Below, in pieces: positions 49,486-59,012 of a stretch of 64,000 nucleotides of DNA. How positions within the stretch are numbered: position 1 is the first letter of the stretch; every line of letters begins with the position of its first letter. A program made the translations under genes and the position numbers. Below the pieces are notes generated by a model, which made no database searches, was not told the DNA's origin, and saw only the letters and a program-made list of their open reading frames with translations. Location of the stretch: assembly GCF_022758295.1 (NCBI RefSeq), contig NZ_JALDWJ010000007.1, forward strand, positions 1 to 64,000. The letters run 5' to 3'. Source of the stretch: Lysobacter sp. CFH 32150. Its GTDB lineage: Bacteria; Pseudomonadota; Gammaproteobacteria; Xanthomonadales; Xanthomonadaceae.

Positions 49486-50541
49486 TCAACGCAACGACGC
49501 GTTGATCTTGGCAAGCGTCGCCGCACCCGGACTCAACTCGGCGGCGCCCAATGTGTTCAACGGCACAGCAACCGTATTCAGGTGCTCGTGCAGATCGTTC
49601 GCTTCCGCGTCGACGAACAGCAGACCAGTCACCACCTCTCCTTCCGAATGCCGCTGCTGGATCAGGTTCATCGCCGTGAGACGATCGCGCGGATCGTAGG
49701 CGTCATCGAGCTTGCGCAGGCGCAACACGGAACCGTTGTGCTGCTCGACCGTAACCGTATCTCCGGCCGGATAGTCCACCGCGATCTCGGCACGCGGCAG
49801 CATCACGTCGAGCTGATTGACCGCGTCGTTGTGCTCGCGCACATAGTCGTAGCTCTTGGTGCTGCCGGCGTGGTTGTTGAAGGCGACGCACGGACTGATC
49901 ACATCGAGGAACGCCGCACCGCGGTGCATCAGCGCCCCTTTGATCAACGGCACCAGCTGCTGCTTGTCGCCGGAGAAACTGCGCGCGACGTAGCTGGCGC
50001 CCAGTTGCAGCGCCATCATCACCATGTCGATCGGGCTGTCGGTGTTGGCCACGCCCTTCTTCGACATCGAGCCCTGGTCCGCGGTCGCCGAAAACTGGCC
50101 CTTGGTCAGGCCGTACACGCCGTTGTTCTCGACGATGTAGACCATGTTCACCCCGCGCCGGATCGCGTGCACGAACTGACCGATGCCGATCGAGGCGGAA
50201 TCGCCGTCGCCGGATACGCCGAGGTAGATCAACTCGCGGTTGGCGAGGTTGGCGCCGGTCAGCACCGACGGCATGCGCCCGTGCACGGTGTTGAAACCAT
50301 GCGACTGGCCGAGGAAGTAGTCCGGTGTCTTGCTGCTGCAACCGATGCCCGACAGCTTCGCGACGCGATGCGGCTGGATATCGAGCTCCCAGCAGGCCTG
50401 GATGATCGCCGCTGAGATTGAATCGTGGCCACAGCCCGCGCACAGCGTGCTGATCTTGCCTTCGTAGTCGCGGCGGGTAAAACCGGCTGCGTTGCAGGCG
50501 AGCGTGGGATGGTGGAGCTTGGGTTTGGCCAGGTAAGTCAT
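49486..50541 (-). CDS. korB: 2-Oxoacid:ferredoxin oxidoreductase, beta subunit
   Basis: 351 residues. ThDP-binding subunit: CAGCGH (C34 and C37, Fe-S ligands), SGIGCSSKTP, the ThDP motif GDGDSASIGIGQFVHA (from about 111) and YIVENNGVYGLTKGQFS. It decarboxylates a 2-oxoacid, probably 2-oxoglutarate, forming the acyl-CoA and reducing an iron-sulfur carrier. The gene is 3 nt downstream of korA. This system is unusual in an aerobic-looking bacterium; the substrate is not proven. Confidence 0.88.
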   Translation of the reverse strand: MTYLAKPKLHHPTLACNAAGFTRRDYEGKISTLCAGCGHDSISAAIIQACWELDIQPHRVAKLSGIGCSSKTPDYFLGQSHGFNTVHGRMPSVLTGANLANRELIYLGVSGDGDSASIGIGQFVHAIRRGVNMVYIVENNGVYGLTKGQFSATADQGSMSKKGVANTDSPIDMVMMALQLGASYVARSFSGDKQQLVPLIKGALMHRGAAFLDVISPCVAFNNHAGSTKSYDYVREHNDAVNQLDVMLPRAEIAVDYPAGDTVTVEQHNGSVLRLRKLDDAYDPRDRLTAMNLIQQRHSEGEVVTGLLFVDAEANDLHEHLNTVAVPLNTLGAAELSPGAATLAKINASLR

Positions 50542-50544
50542 GTC

Positions 50545-52383
50545 TCAGGCCACCTTCTCGTGTTTCATTGCCGACTCCAATCGAGCCGAGATCGCACCTG
50601 CGATGAACCTCGCGGTGATCGGCGTGCCGTCGTAGTGCAGCACCGCGACCAGCCGCGCCGGATCGATGCCGAACTCGTTGACCAGCAAGGAGCGCAGCTG
50701 GGCGTCGCGGTTCTGCTCGATCACGAACACCGATTCGTGCGCCTCGATGAAGGCACGCACCGAGTCCGGGAACGGGAAGGCGAGGATCCGCAACGTATCC
50801 AGCGCGATGCCCTCGCCGCGCAGCCGTTCGATCGCCTCCTGCATCGCAGGACTGGTTGAACCGAAATAGATCGCGCCGTGTCGCGCCGGCACATCGGAAT
50901 GCCGCAGCACCGGTTGCGGCACCAGCGCCTTGGCGCTGTCGAACTTCTGCAGCAGGCGCTGCATGTTGTAGACGTAATCCTTGCCCCGCTCCGAGTACTG
51001 CGCTTGCGGATTGCGCGAGGTGCCGCGGGTGAAATAGGCGCCCTTTTCCGGATGCGTGCCCGGGTAGGTGCGGTACGGGATGCCGTCGCCATCGAGATCC
51101 TTGTAGCGCGCGAACTCTCTGCCCGCCTCCAGCTCTTCGGCTGTCATCACCTTGCCGCGGTCGTAGGCACGCGCGTCGTCCCAGGCGAACGGCGCGCACA
51201 GGCGCTGGTTCATGCCGATGTCGAGGTCAGTCATCAGGAAGATCGGTGTCTGCAAGCGGTCGGCCAGGTCGAGCGCGACGGCCGCGAACGCGAAACACTC
51301 ATGCGGATCTTCCGGAAACAGGAGCACGTGCTTGGTGTCGCCGTGCGACGCATAGGCGGCGGCGAGGATGTCGGACTGCTGCGTACGTGTGGGCATGCCC
51401 GTCGAAGGGCCCCCGCGCTGCACGTCGATGATCGTCACCGGGATTTCGGCGAAGTACGCCAGACCGATGAATTCGTTCATCAGCGACACGCCAGGTCCGG
51501 ACGTGGTGGTGAACGCGCGCGCGCCGTTCCAGCCGGCGCCGACGATCATGCCGATCGAGGCGATCTCGTCCTCGGCCTGGATGATGGCGTAGCGGGCCTT
51601 GCCATCGCTGTCGACGCGATACTTCTGGCAATACTTGGTGAAGGCCTCGGCCAGCGACGACGACGGGGTGATCGGATACCAGGCGCAGACGGTCGCACCG
51701 CCGTAGACGCAGCCGAGCGCGGCCGCAGCATTGCCTTCGACGAAGATCCTGTCACCGACGGCGTCGGCCTTTCGTACCTGCAGCCCAATCGGGTGCGGCA
51801 GGTGTTCCTTGACCCAGTTGCGGCCTAGGTGCAGCGCTTCCACATTTGGCTTGAACAGCTTTTCCTTGCCCTTGTACTGCTCGCCGATCAGGGTTTCGAT
51901 GACTTCGGGATCGACGTCGAGCAACGCGCTCAGCGCGCCGACATACATGATGTTCTTGAACAGCTGGCGCTGGCGCGGATCGCTGTAGGTTGCGTTGCAG
52001 ATCTCCGTCAGCGGCACGCCGATGATCTGGACGTCGTCGCGGAACTTCGACTTCGGCATCGGCTTGCTGCTGTCGTAGAACAGATAACCGCCGGATTCGA
52101 TTTCGGCGACATCGTCGTCCCAGGTCTGCGGATTCATCGCCACCATCAGGTCGACGCCGCCGCGGCGCCCGAGCCAGCCCTGCTCGCTGACGCGCACCTC
52201 GTACCAGGTCGGCAGGCCCTGGATGTTGGACGGGAAGATGTTGCGCGGACTGACCGGGACGCCCATGCGCAGGATCGCCTTGGCGAACAGCTCGTTAGCC
52301 GAAGCCGAACCGGAACCGTTGACGTTGGCGAACTTGACGACGAAGTCGTTGATCGACGCGATGGGGGCGTGGGAGGGCGTCAT
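50545..52383 (-). CDS. korA: 2-Oxoacid:ferredoxin oxidoreductase, fused gamma-alpha subunit
   Basis: 612 residues. The N-terminal gamma domain (about 1-190) has FVVKFANVNGSGSASANELFAKAILRMGV and LMVAMNPQTWDDD. The alpha domain follows, with ALGCVYGGATVCAWYPITPSSSLAEAF, EDEIASIGMIVGAGWNGARAFTTTSGPGVSLMNEFIGLAYFAEIPVTIIDVQRGGPSTGMPTRTQQSD. The latter is the usual 2-oxoacid oxidoreductase alpha signature. It lies 154 nt downstream of the FAD/Fe-S partner gene, with REP units between. Confidence 0.9.
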   Translation of the reverse strand: MTPSHAPIASINDFVVKFANVNGSGSASANELFAKAILRMGVPVSPRNIFPSNIQGLPTWYEVRVSEQGWLGRRGGVDLMVAMNPQTWDDDVAEIESGGYLFYDSSKPMPKSKFRDDVQIIGVPLTEICNATYSDPRQRQLFKNIMYVGALSALLDVDPEVIETLIGEQYKGKEKLFKPNVEALHLGRNWVKEHLPHPIGLQVRKADAVGDRIFVEGNAAAALGCVYGGATVCAWYPITPSSSLAEAFTKYCQKYRVDSDGKARYAIIQAEDEIASIGMIVGAGWNGARAFTTTSGPGVSLMNEFIGLAYFAEIPVTIIDVQRGGPSTGMPTRTQQSDILAAAYASHGDTKHVLLFPEDPHECFAFAAVALDLADRLQTPIFLMTDLDIGMNQRLCAPFAWDDARAYDRGKVMTAEELEAGREFARYKDLDGDGIPYRTYPGTHPEKGAYFTRGTSRNPQAQYSERGKDYVYNMQRLLQKFDSAKALVPQPVLRHSDVPARHGAIYFGSTSPAMQEAIERLRGEGIALDTLRILAFPFPDSVRAFIEAHESVFVIEQNRDAQLRSLLVNEFGIDPARLVAVLHYDGTPITARFIAGAISARLESAMKHEKVA

Positions 52384-52434
52384 GCGATCTCCTCCCCGGT
52401 TGTCACTTCATCGCACTTGGCAACACGATCTGTA

Positions 52435-52520
52435 GTCATTACGCAGGCGGGCATCCAGTGGCGTCGATTGCGCGAGCAATGCGCCAAGTCACCGGATCCC
52501 CGCCTCCGCGGGGATGACGA
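52435..52520. repeat. Inverted pair of REP units upstream of korA
   Basis: GTCATTACGCAGGCGGGCATCCA (52435-52457, unit in inverse orientation) and CGGATCCCCGCCTCCGCGGG...GACG (52494-52520). They fill the 154-nt gap between korA and the FAD/Fe-S oxidoreductase gene. Confidence 0.8.
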
Positions 52521-52537
52521 GCGAGGGCAAGGCGTCA

Positions 52538-54376
52538 TCACGCCGCCTCCCGTGCATGCTTGTTGCGGCATCCAGACCCCGCATACGTCTCCAGCAACAG
52601 GAACTTCTGCATGTCCCAGGCGCCAGTCGGGCAGCGCTCGGCGCACAGACTGCAGTGCAGGCAGACGTCCTCGTCCTTGACCATCACCCGCATCGTCTTC
52701 AGCGGTTCGGAGACGTAGAGATCCTGTTCCTTGTTGAGCGCCGGCGCGGTCAGGCGCGTGCGGAGTTCGTCTTCTTCATCATTGGCGGTGAAAGTGATGC
52801 AGTCAGTCGGGCAGATATCGACGCAGGCATCGCACTCGATGCACTTGTCGCGGGTGAATACGGTCTGCACATCGCAGTTGAGGCAGCGCTGGGTTTCCTT
52901 CCACGCGGTCTGCACGTCGAATCCCACCTCGACTTCGACCTGGATGCTGTCGAGCTTCTTCGCCGCCTCCGACCACGGCACCACGTAGCGCTCGTCGGGC
53001 GACACCGCGTTGTCGTAACTCCACTCGTGGATGCCCATCTTCTGCGAGTCGAGGTGCACGACCGGATCCGGGCGCTGGCGCGTGTCCTCTCCATGCAGCA
53101 GCTTGTCGATCGAAATCGCGGCGGCATGTCCATGGGCCACCGCCCAGATGATGTTCTTCGGTCCGAACGCGGCATCGCCGCCGAACAGCACATGCGGCAA
53201 CGTCGACTGGTGCGTGACCTTGTCGACCACCGGCATGCCCCATTCGTCGAAGTCGATGCCGAGGTCGCGCTCGATCCAGGGGAACGCATTCTCCTGGCCG
53301 ACCGCGATCAGCACTTCGTCGCAGGCATGGAATTCGTCGGGCTCGCCGGTCGGAACCAGCTTGCGGCGTCCCTTGTCGTCGTACTCGGCGCGCACGCGTT
53401 CGAAGGTCATGCCGGTCAGGCGACCGCTGGCGTGCACGAAGGTCTTGGGCACGCGGTAGTCGAGGATCGGGATGCCTTCGTGCTGCGCATCCTCTTTCTC
53501 CCACGGACTCGCCTTCATTTCGTCGAAGCCGGAACGCACCAGCACCTTGACGTCGCTGCCGCCGAGCCGGCGCGCACTGCGGCAGCAATCCATCGCGGTG
53601 TTGCCGCCGCCGAGCACCAGCACGCGCTTGCCAACCTTGGTGACATGGCCGAAGTACACCGAGGCCAGCCAGTCGAGACCGACGTGGATCTGGCCTGCGG
53701 CTTCCTTTCGTCCGGGAAGGTCGAGGTCGCGGCCGCGCGGCGCGCCACTGCCGACGAAGACCGCGTCGTATTGCTTCGCGAGCATCTCGCGCATGGAGTC
53801 GATGCGGTGGTTGCCGACGAACTCGACGCCGAGATCGAGGATGTAGCCGGTCTCCTCGTCGATGACTTCTTCCGGCAGGCGGAAGCGCGGCACCTGCGTG
53901 CGCATGAAGCCACCTGCCTTGGGATCGGCCTCGAACACGGTGACGTGATAGCCGAGGGGCGCAAGGTCACGCGCGACGGTCAGCGACGACGGCCCGGCAC
54001 CGACGCAGGCGATGCGCTTGCCGTTCTTCTGCGTCGCCGGCTGCGGCATGCGCGCGCGCACGTCGCCCTTGTGGTCGGCGGCGACGCGCTTGAGCCGGCA
54101 GATCGCCACCGGCTCGGGCTTTTCGCTCATGGAAGGCGGACCGTTGTTCTCTTCCACGCGCCCGCGTCGACACGCCGGTTCGCACGGGCGGTCGCAGGTG
54201 CGGCCGAGGATTCCCGGGAAGACGTTGCTGTGCCAGTTGACCATGTACGCGTCGGCATAGCGGCCGGCGGCGATCAGGCGGATGTACTCGGGTACCGGGG
54301 TGTGCGCCGGGCAGGCCCACTGACAGTCGACGACTTTGTGGAAGACGTCGGGATTGCGAATATCGGTCGGCTTCAC
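52538..54376 (-). CDS. GltD-like FAD oxidoreductase with ferredoxin domain
   Basis: 612 residues. An N-terminal Fe-S segment (WACPAHTPVPEYIRLI and CDRPCEPACRRG) is like that of glutamate synthase small subunits. Two nucleotide-binding domains follow (CVGAGPSSLTVARDLAPLGYHVTVFE; VLVLGGGNTAMDCCRSARRLGG). At the C-terminus two [4Fe-4S] motifs are CIECDACVDICPTDC and CLHCSLCAERCPTG. Predicted role: electron transfer between KorAB and NAD(P). The GTG at 54376 has GAGGG 6 nt upstream and replaces a longer TTG start at 54397. Confidence 0.85.
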   Translation of the reverse strand: MKPTDIRNPDVFHKVVDCQWACPAHTPVPEYIRLIAAGRYADAYMVNWHSNVFPGILGRTCDRPCEPACRRGRVEENNGPPSMSEKPEPVAICRLKRVAADHKGDVRARMPQPATQKNGKRIACVGAGPSSLTVARDLAPLGYHVTVFEADPKAGGFMRTQVPRFRLPEEVIDEETGYILDLGVEFVGNHRIDSMREMLAKQYDAVFVGSGAPRGRDLDLPGRKEAAGQIHVGLDWLASVYFGHVTKVGKRVLVLGGGNTAMDCCRSARRLGGSDVKVLVRSGFDEMKASPWEKEDAQHEGIPILDYRVPKTFVHASGRLTGMTFERVRAEYDDKGRRKLVPTGEPDEFHACDEVLIAVGQENAFPWIERDLGIDFDEWGMPVVDKVTHQSTLPHVLFGGDAAFGPKNIIWAVAHGHAAAISIDKLLHGEDTRQRPDPVVHLDSQKMGIHEWSYDNAVSPDERYVVPWSEAAKKLDSIQVEVEVGFDVQTAWKETQRCLNCDVQTVFTRDKCIECDACVDICPTDCITFTANDEEDELRTRLTAPALNKEQDLYVSEPLKTMRVMVKDEDVCLHCSLCAERCPTGAWDMQKFLLLETYAGSGCRNKHAREAA

Positions 54377-54584
54377 TGCGACCCTCGCTGCTGGCAAAAC
54401 CGGACGCGCCGGTCATCGCTTGCAGCCCGAGTCTAGTCCTGTCCGCGGCTGTGCGTCATGGGGTGGCTTCCATTCCGGCTATCCCGGCTGAGTCCGGCGT
54501 TCAGCATTGACGCAGCCGCAGAAGATTCGCAAACCGGGCCGCCCCGTCGAGGGAGGGAGCGAAGCGACCCGACCGCGAAAGTCG

Positions 54585-57500
54585 TCAGGCGCTAGCCGCC
54601 GGTTTGACCCTGAACCAGGCCGCGTACAGCGCCGGCAGGAACAGCAGCGTCAGCGCCGTCGCCACGATCAAACCGCCCATGATCGCCACCGCCATCGGCC
54701 CGAAGAACACCGAGCGCGACAACGGGATCATCGCCAAGACCGCCGCAAGCGCAGTCAACACGATGGGACGGAAGCGGCGCACGGTGGCGTCGATGATCGC
54801 CTGCCACTGCGCGCTGCCGGCGGCGATATCCTGTTCGATCTGGTCGACCAGGATCACCGAGTTGCGCATGATCATGCCGAACAACGCGATCGTGCCGAGC
54901 ATCGCGACGAAGCCGAACGGCACGCGCAACACCAGCAGGAACAATGTCACGCCGATCAGGCCCAGCGGCGCGGTCAGCCATACCAGCAGCACGCGCGAAA
55001 AGCTGCGCAGCTGCAGCATCAGCAGCGTGGTGACGACGAGCACGAACAGCGGGATGCCGGCATTGACCGAGTTCTGCCCGCGCGCAGAATCCTCGACCGT
55101 GCCGCCGGTCTGGAGCAGGTAGCCCGACGGCAACGCGGTGCGGATCGGCTCCAGTGTCGGCTCGATCTGCGCGACCACCGACGCTGGCAGCTCCTTGCCG
55201 TAGATATCGGCACGCACCGTCACCGTCGGCAGGCGGTTGCGGTGCCAGATGATGCCGTCCTCGAAACTGTATTCGAGCGTGGCGATCTGGCTCAGCGACA
55301 CCGACTTGCCGCTGGCCGTAGGGACAGCGAGCGAGCCGAGCATGCTCAGCCGCTCGCGTTCATCGCCTGGGCCGCGCAGCAGGATCTCGATCAGCTCGTT
55401 GCCTTCGCGATACGTGCTGACCGATGTGCCAGAAAGCGAGCCTTGCAGGAATTTCGCCAGCTGCGCCGAGCTCACGCCTAAGGCACGTGCACGGTCCTGG
55501 TCGATCTGCATGCGCACGACCTTGCTCGGTTCGCTCCAGTCGAGGTTGACGTTCACCACGTGCGGATTGGCGCGCACCTTGTCCGCGATCTGGCGGGCGA
55601 TCGCCTGCACGCGATCGATGTGCTCGCCGGAGATACGGAACTGCACCGGATAGCCGACCGGCGGGCCATTCTCCAATCGCGTCACGCGCAATTGCAGATC
55701 AGGAAACGCCGGTATCGCCTTTTCGATCAGCCAGGAACGCACAGCCTCGCGCGATTCGATGTCCTTGGTCAGCAATACGAACTGGGCGAAGTTCGCCGCC
55801 GGCAATTGCTGGTCCAGCGGCAGGTAGAAGCGCGGCGAGCCGGTGCCGACGTAGGCGACATAGCTTTCGACGCCCTCCTGCCGCTTCAGCATCGCTTCGA
55901 GTTTCTTCGCCTGCGCGCCGGTGGCTTTGAGCGAGGCGCCTTCGGCCAGTTCCATGTCGACCATCAGTTCCAGGCGCGTCGACGCCGGGAAGAACTGCTG
56001 CGGCACGAAGCGGAATAACATGATCGAGGCGACGAAGATGGCCACGGTGATCGCGATCACCGTCTTGCGGTACTCGACGCACCACGCCACCAGCTTGCGG
56101 AAGCGTTGGTAGAAGCGGGTCTGGTACGGATCGTGCGCGGCTTCGTGGTGATGCTTGGCGGTGATATGGTCGGACATCGCCTCGCCCACGCGCGGCAACG
56201 TGCGCACACGCGCTGCGAATGCATCGCGCAAGCGTCGGAATGCGCGCGTAACCGGGCCTTTCGGAGCCTCTTCCGCGCCCTGCTCGGTCAGCAACTGATA
56301 GCCGAGATAGGGAATGAACACGACAGCAGCGATCCACGAGATCAGTAGCGCGATCGTCACCACCTGGAAGATCGAGCGCGTGTATTCGCCGGTGCTCGAC
56401 GCTGCGGTCGCGATCGGCAGGAAGCCCGCCGCCGTGACCAGGGTGCCGGTCAGCATTGGGAACGCTGTGCTGTCCCATGCGAACGCTGCGGCCCGGATGC
56501 GATCGAAACCTTGTTCCATTTTCACGACCATCATCTCGACAGCGATGATGGCGTCGTCCACCAGCAGACCCAGCGCCAGCACCAACGCACCGAGCGAAAT
56601 CTTGTGCAGGCCGATGCCGAAGTACTGCATCACCGCGAACGTCATCGCCAGCACCAGCGGGATAGACAACGCCACCACGGTGCCGGTGCGCAGGCCCAGC
56701 GAGAGGAAGCTCACCAGCAGCACGATCGCGACAGCCTCGGTGAGCACCTTCACGAATTCATCGACCGAGCGCGTCACCGCCAGCGGCTGGTCCGACACCT
56801 TGCGCAACTGCATGCCCGCGGGCAGCGTCTTCTGCAAGCGCGAAAATTCTGTTTCCAGCGACTTGCCCAATTTCAGGATGTCGCCGCCGCTCTTCATCGA
56901 GACCGCCAGGCCGATCGCGTCCTCGCCGAGGAAACGCATGCGCGGCGCCGGCGGATCGGAGAAGCCGCGCGTGACTTTCGCGATCTCGCCAAGGCGGAAG
57001 GTGCGGTCGCCGGCACGGATCGGGAAATCGCGGATTTCCTCGACCGAATCGAAGCGACCGGTCACGCGCAGTTGCACGCGCTCGCTGTCGGTTTCGAAGA
57101 AGCCGGTGGGCACGACCGCGTTCTGTTCGTCCAGCGCCTGCTGCACAGTCGGCAGAGGAATGCCGAGCGAGGCCAGCTTGGTGTTCGATAGTTCGATGAA
57201 GATCTTCTCGTCCTGCAGGCCGATCAGATCGACCTTGGCGACGTCGGGCACGCGCTGCAGTTCCAGTTCCACGCGCTCGGCGTAGTCCTTCAGCGTCGCG
57301 TAATCGAAGCCGGTGCCGGTCAGCGCGTAGATGTTGCCGAAGGTGTCGCCGAATTCGTCGTTGAAGAATGGCCCGATCGCATCGCGCGGCAACGTCGAAC
57401 GGATATCGCCGACTTTTTTGCGGACCTGGTACCACAGCGGCGGGATGTCCTGGTTCCGCAGCGAGTCCTTGGCGATGAAGATGATCTGCGACTCGCCCGG

Positions 57501-57794
57501 GCGCGAATACGCACGGATGAATTCGTACTGGCCGGTTTCCAGCAGCTTCTTCTCGATGCGTTCGGTGATCTGCTTCGAGACTTCTTCCGCGGTCGCGCCC
57601 GGCCAGATGGTGCGCACCACCATCGCCTTGAAGGTGAACGGCGGATCCTCGGACTGGCCGAGATGGCGATACGACCAGGCACCGAGCAAGCCCAGCATGA
57701 GGATGGCGTAGAGCACCAGGGAACGGTTGCGCAGCGCCCATTCCGACAGGTTGAAGCGGTGCGTGCCGGAAGGTTGCGGGTTGGAATCCTGCAT
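54585..57794 (-). CDS. RND multidrug efflux permease
   Basis: 1069 residues, AcrB/MexB-type inner-membrane pump with 12 membrane helices and two large periplasmic loops. It begins with NLSEWALRNRSLVLYAILMLGLLGAWSY; further segments are FFNDEFGDTFGNIYALTG, LGLLVDDAIIAVEMMVVKMEQG with the helix-4 Asp pair, and FVAMLGTIALFGMIMRNSVILVDQIEQDI. Its closest family is the drug RND group without a clear subtype. The stop is 6 nt from the adaptor gene. No outer-membrane partner is in this unit; tolC is at 60.5 kb. Confidence 0.93.
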   Translation of the reverse strand: MQDSNPQPSGTHRFNLSEWALRNRSLVLYAILMLGLLGAWSYRHLGQSEDPPFTFKAMVVRTIWPGATAEEVSKQITERIEKKLLETGQYEFIRAYSRPGESQIIFIAKDSLRNQDIPPLWYQVRKKVGDIRSTLPRDAIGPFFNDEFGDTFGNIYALTGTGFDYATLKDYAERVELELQRVPDVAKVDLIGLQDEKIFIELSNTKLASLGIPLPTVQQALDEQNAVVPTGFFETDSERVQLRVTGRFDSVEEIRDFPIRAGDRTFRLGEIAKVTRGFSDPPAPRMRFLGEDAIGLAVSMKSGGDILKLGKSLETEFSRLQKTLPAGMQLRKVSDQPLAVTRSVDEFVKVLTEAVAIVLLVSFLSLGLRTGTVVALSIPLVLAMTFAVMQYFGIGLHKISLGALVLALGLLVDDAIIAVEMMVVKMEQGFDRIRAAAFAWDSTAFPMLTGTLVTAAGFLPIATAASSTGEYTRSIFQVVTIALLISWIAAVVFIPYLGYQLLTEQGAEEAPKGPVTRAFRRLRDAFAARVRTLPRVGEAMSDHITAKHHHEAAHDPYQTRFYQRFRKLVAWCVEYRKTVIAITVAIFVASIMLFRFVPQQFFPASTRLELMVDMELAEGASLKATGAQAKKLEAMLKRQEGVESYVAYVGTGSPRFYLPLDQQLPAANFAQFVLLTKDIESREAVRSWLIEKAIPAFPDLQLRVTRLENGPPVGYPVQFRISGEHIDRVQAIARQIADKVRANPHVVNVNLDWSEPSKVVRMQIDQDRARALGVSSAQLAKFLQGSLSGTSVSTYREGNELIEILLRGPGDERERLSMLGSLAVPTASGKSVSLSQIATLEYSFEDGIIWHRNRLPTVTVRADIYGKELPASVVAQIEPTLEPIRTALPSGYLLQTGGTVEDSARGQNSVNAGIPLFVLVVTTLLMLQLRSFSRVLLVWLTAPLGLIGVTLFLLVLRVPFGFVAMLGTIALFGMIMRNSVILVDQIEQDIAAGSAQWQAIIDATVRRFRPIVLTALAAVLAMIPLSRSVFFGPMAVAIMGGLIVATALTLLFLPALYAAWFRVKPAASA

Positions 57795-57800
57795 GGCGGC

Positions 57801-58931
57801 TTACTTCGCCGTCGCCGCGTGTGCGACCGCCGGCTCCATCGCCGGTCGGTTTTCGCGATCGACCGGCGCCACGAGTTGCCCTTGGCGCAGCAGATGGCCA
57901 CCCGCGGCTACGATCCAGGCGTCGGCCGCCACGCCGCCCAGCACCGGCACGACGTTTTCGCCATACGGACCCAGCTTCACTGGCGTCAGATGCAGCTTGC
58001 GCGTGGCCGGATCGACCACCCAGAGCGACGGCGGATCACCGTTGTTACGTTGCACGGCCGACAGGGGCACCGTCAGTGCGGCGCGGTTGCCGTTGTCCTG
58101 CACGTAGACGCGCGCGCTCTGGCCGAGCTCGACTGCGTTCGCCGCGTCACCGATGAGGTCCACGCGCGTGGCATACGTGCGCGCCTGCGGGTCGGCGGCT
58201 GGTGCGATTTCGCGGATCGTGCCGGGAAAGTGCTGGCCTGGTGCATTCCACAGTTCCACCAGCACCGGCTGGCCGACGCGGAAGTCGCGGATGCGCGACT
58301 CCGGCAATGCGATTGCGACTTCGCGCCCGGCGGCGCCGGCGAGGGTGAAGATGGTCTGGCCGGCGGTGACGGTCTGTCCGGCTTCGGCGTTGCGGGTGGC
58401 GATCACGCCGTCGCGCGGTGCACGGAGTTGCGTGTAGGCGGCTTGATTGCGGGCGACATCCATTTGCGCGCGCGCCGCACGCGCCTGGCCGCCGGCGGCG
58501 GTGTAGGCGGCGTTCTGTGCATCCAGCGCCGAACGACTGACCAGTTGCTGCTGCGCGAGCTTGGCGTAGCGGGCGCGATCGGCGCTGGCGCGAGCCAGTT
58601 CGGCTTCGGCGGCGGCGAGTTGCGCTTGCGCGGCCTGCGCTTGCAGGCGGAGGTCGCCGGGATCGAGCTCGGCCAGCACGTCGCCGCGCTTGACCTGGTC
58701 GCCGGCATCGACGTCGCGGCGCACCAGGTTGCCGCCGACACGGAACGACAGCGGGCTTTCCTCGCGCGCGCGGATCTCGCCGGCATAGGCGGTCAGCGCC
58801 GCTTCCGGGCCACCGCCCGGATGCACCACCAGGACCGGCTTCGCCGTTTCCGCCGGCTTTTCGCCGGCGCCACAGGCCGTCAATGCGACCGCTGCCACCA
58901 CCACTGCCAATACCTTGGCGACGCCTGCCAT
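57801..58931 (-). CDS. RND efflux periplasmic adaptor lipoprotein
   Basis: 376 residues. Lipobox LTAC after AVVVAAVALTAC anchors it to the inner membrane. Biotinyl-lipoyl-like halves (FRVGGNLVRRDVDAGDQVKRGDVLAELDP and RAPRDGVIATRNAEAGQTV) flank an alpha-hairpin (about 100-165), then a beta-barrel and MP domain (VDLIGDAANAVELGQSARVYV). It bridges the permease at 54585 to an outer-membrane channel. It is divergent from the tetR gene and likely repressed by it. Confidence 0.92.
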   Translation of the reverse strand: MAGVAKVLAVVVAAVALTACGAGEKPAETAKPVLVVHPGGGPEAALTAYAGEIRAREESPLSFRVGGNLVRRDVDAGDQVKRGDVLAELDPGDLRLQAQAAQAQLAAAEAELARASADRARYAKLAQQQLVSRSALDAQNAAYTAAGGQARAARAQMDVARNQAAYTQLRAPRDGVIATRNAEAGQTVTAGQTIFTLAGAAGREVAIALPESRIRDFRVGQPVLVELWNAPGQHFPGTIREIAPAADPQARTYATRVDLIGDAANAVELGQSARVYVQDNGNRAALTVPLSAVQRNNGDPPSLWVVDPATRKLHLTPVKLGPYGENVVPVLGGVAADAWIVAAGGHLLRQGQLVAPVDRENRPAMEPAVAHAATAK

Positions 58932-58975
58932 GCCAACACTCCGGCCATACGGCCATTTAATGGACTTGTGGGTAT

Positions 58976-59006
58976 AGTATATTTAGCGAACCCGATAGTC
59001 TAGTAT
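58976..59006. promoter_or_regulatory. Overlapping divergent promoters of the RND pump and TetR regulator
   Basis: Leftward: TATACT -10 (reverse of 58976-58981) for the pump. Rightward: TAGTAT -10 at 59001-59006, 6 nt before the tetR ATG. Each -10 sits in the -35 region of the other. A short palindrome, CCATTTAATGG (58953-58963), lies in the pump leader. A TetR dimer bound here could block both. Confidence 0.55.
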
Positions 59007-59012
59007 TGCCCC

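Noticed and set aside
47351-52520. REP units taken as parts of an insertion sequence
   Set aside because: No transposase frame, no target duplication and units too short; they are non-autonomous palindromic repeats.
52538-54376. Glutamate synthase small subunit (gltD)
   Set aside because: There is no gltB beside it, it carries two extra C-terminal [4Fe-4S] motifs, and it neighbours korAB; it is better described as a GltD-like electron-transfer partner.
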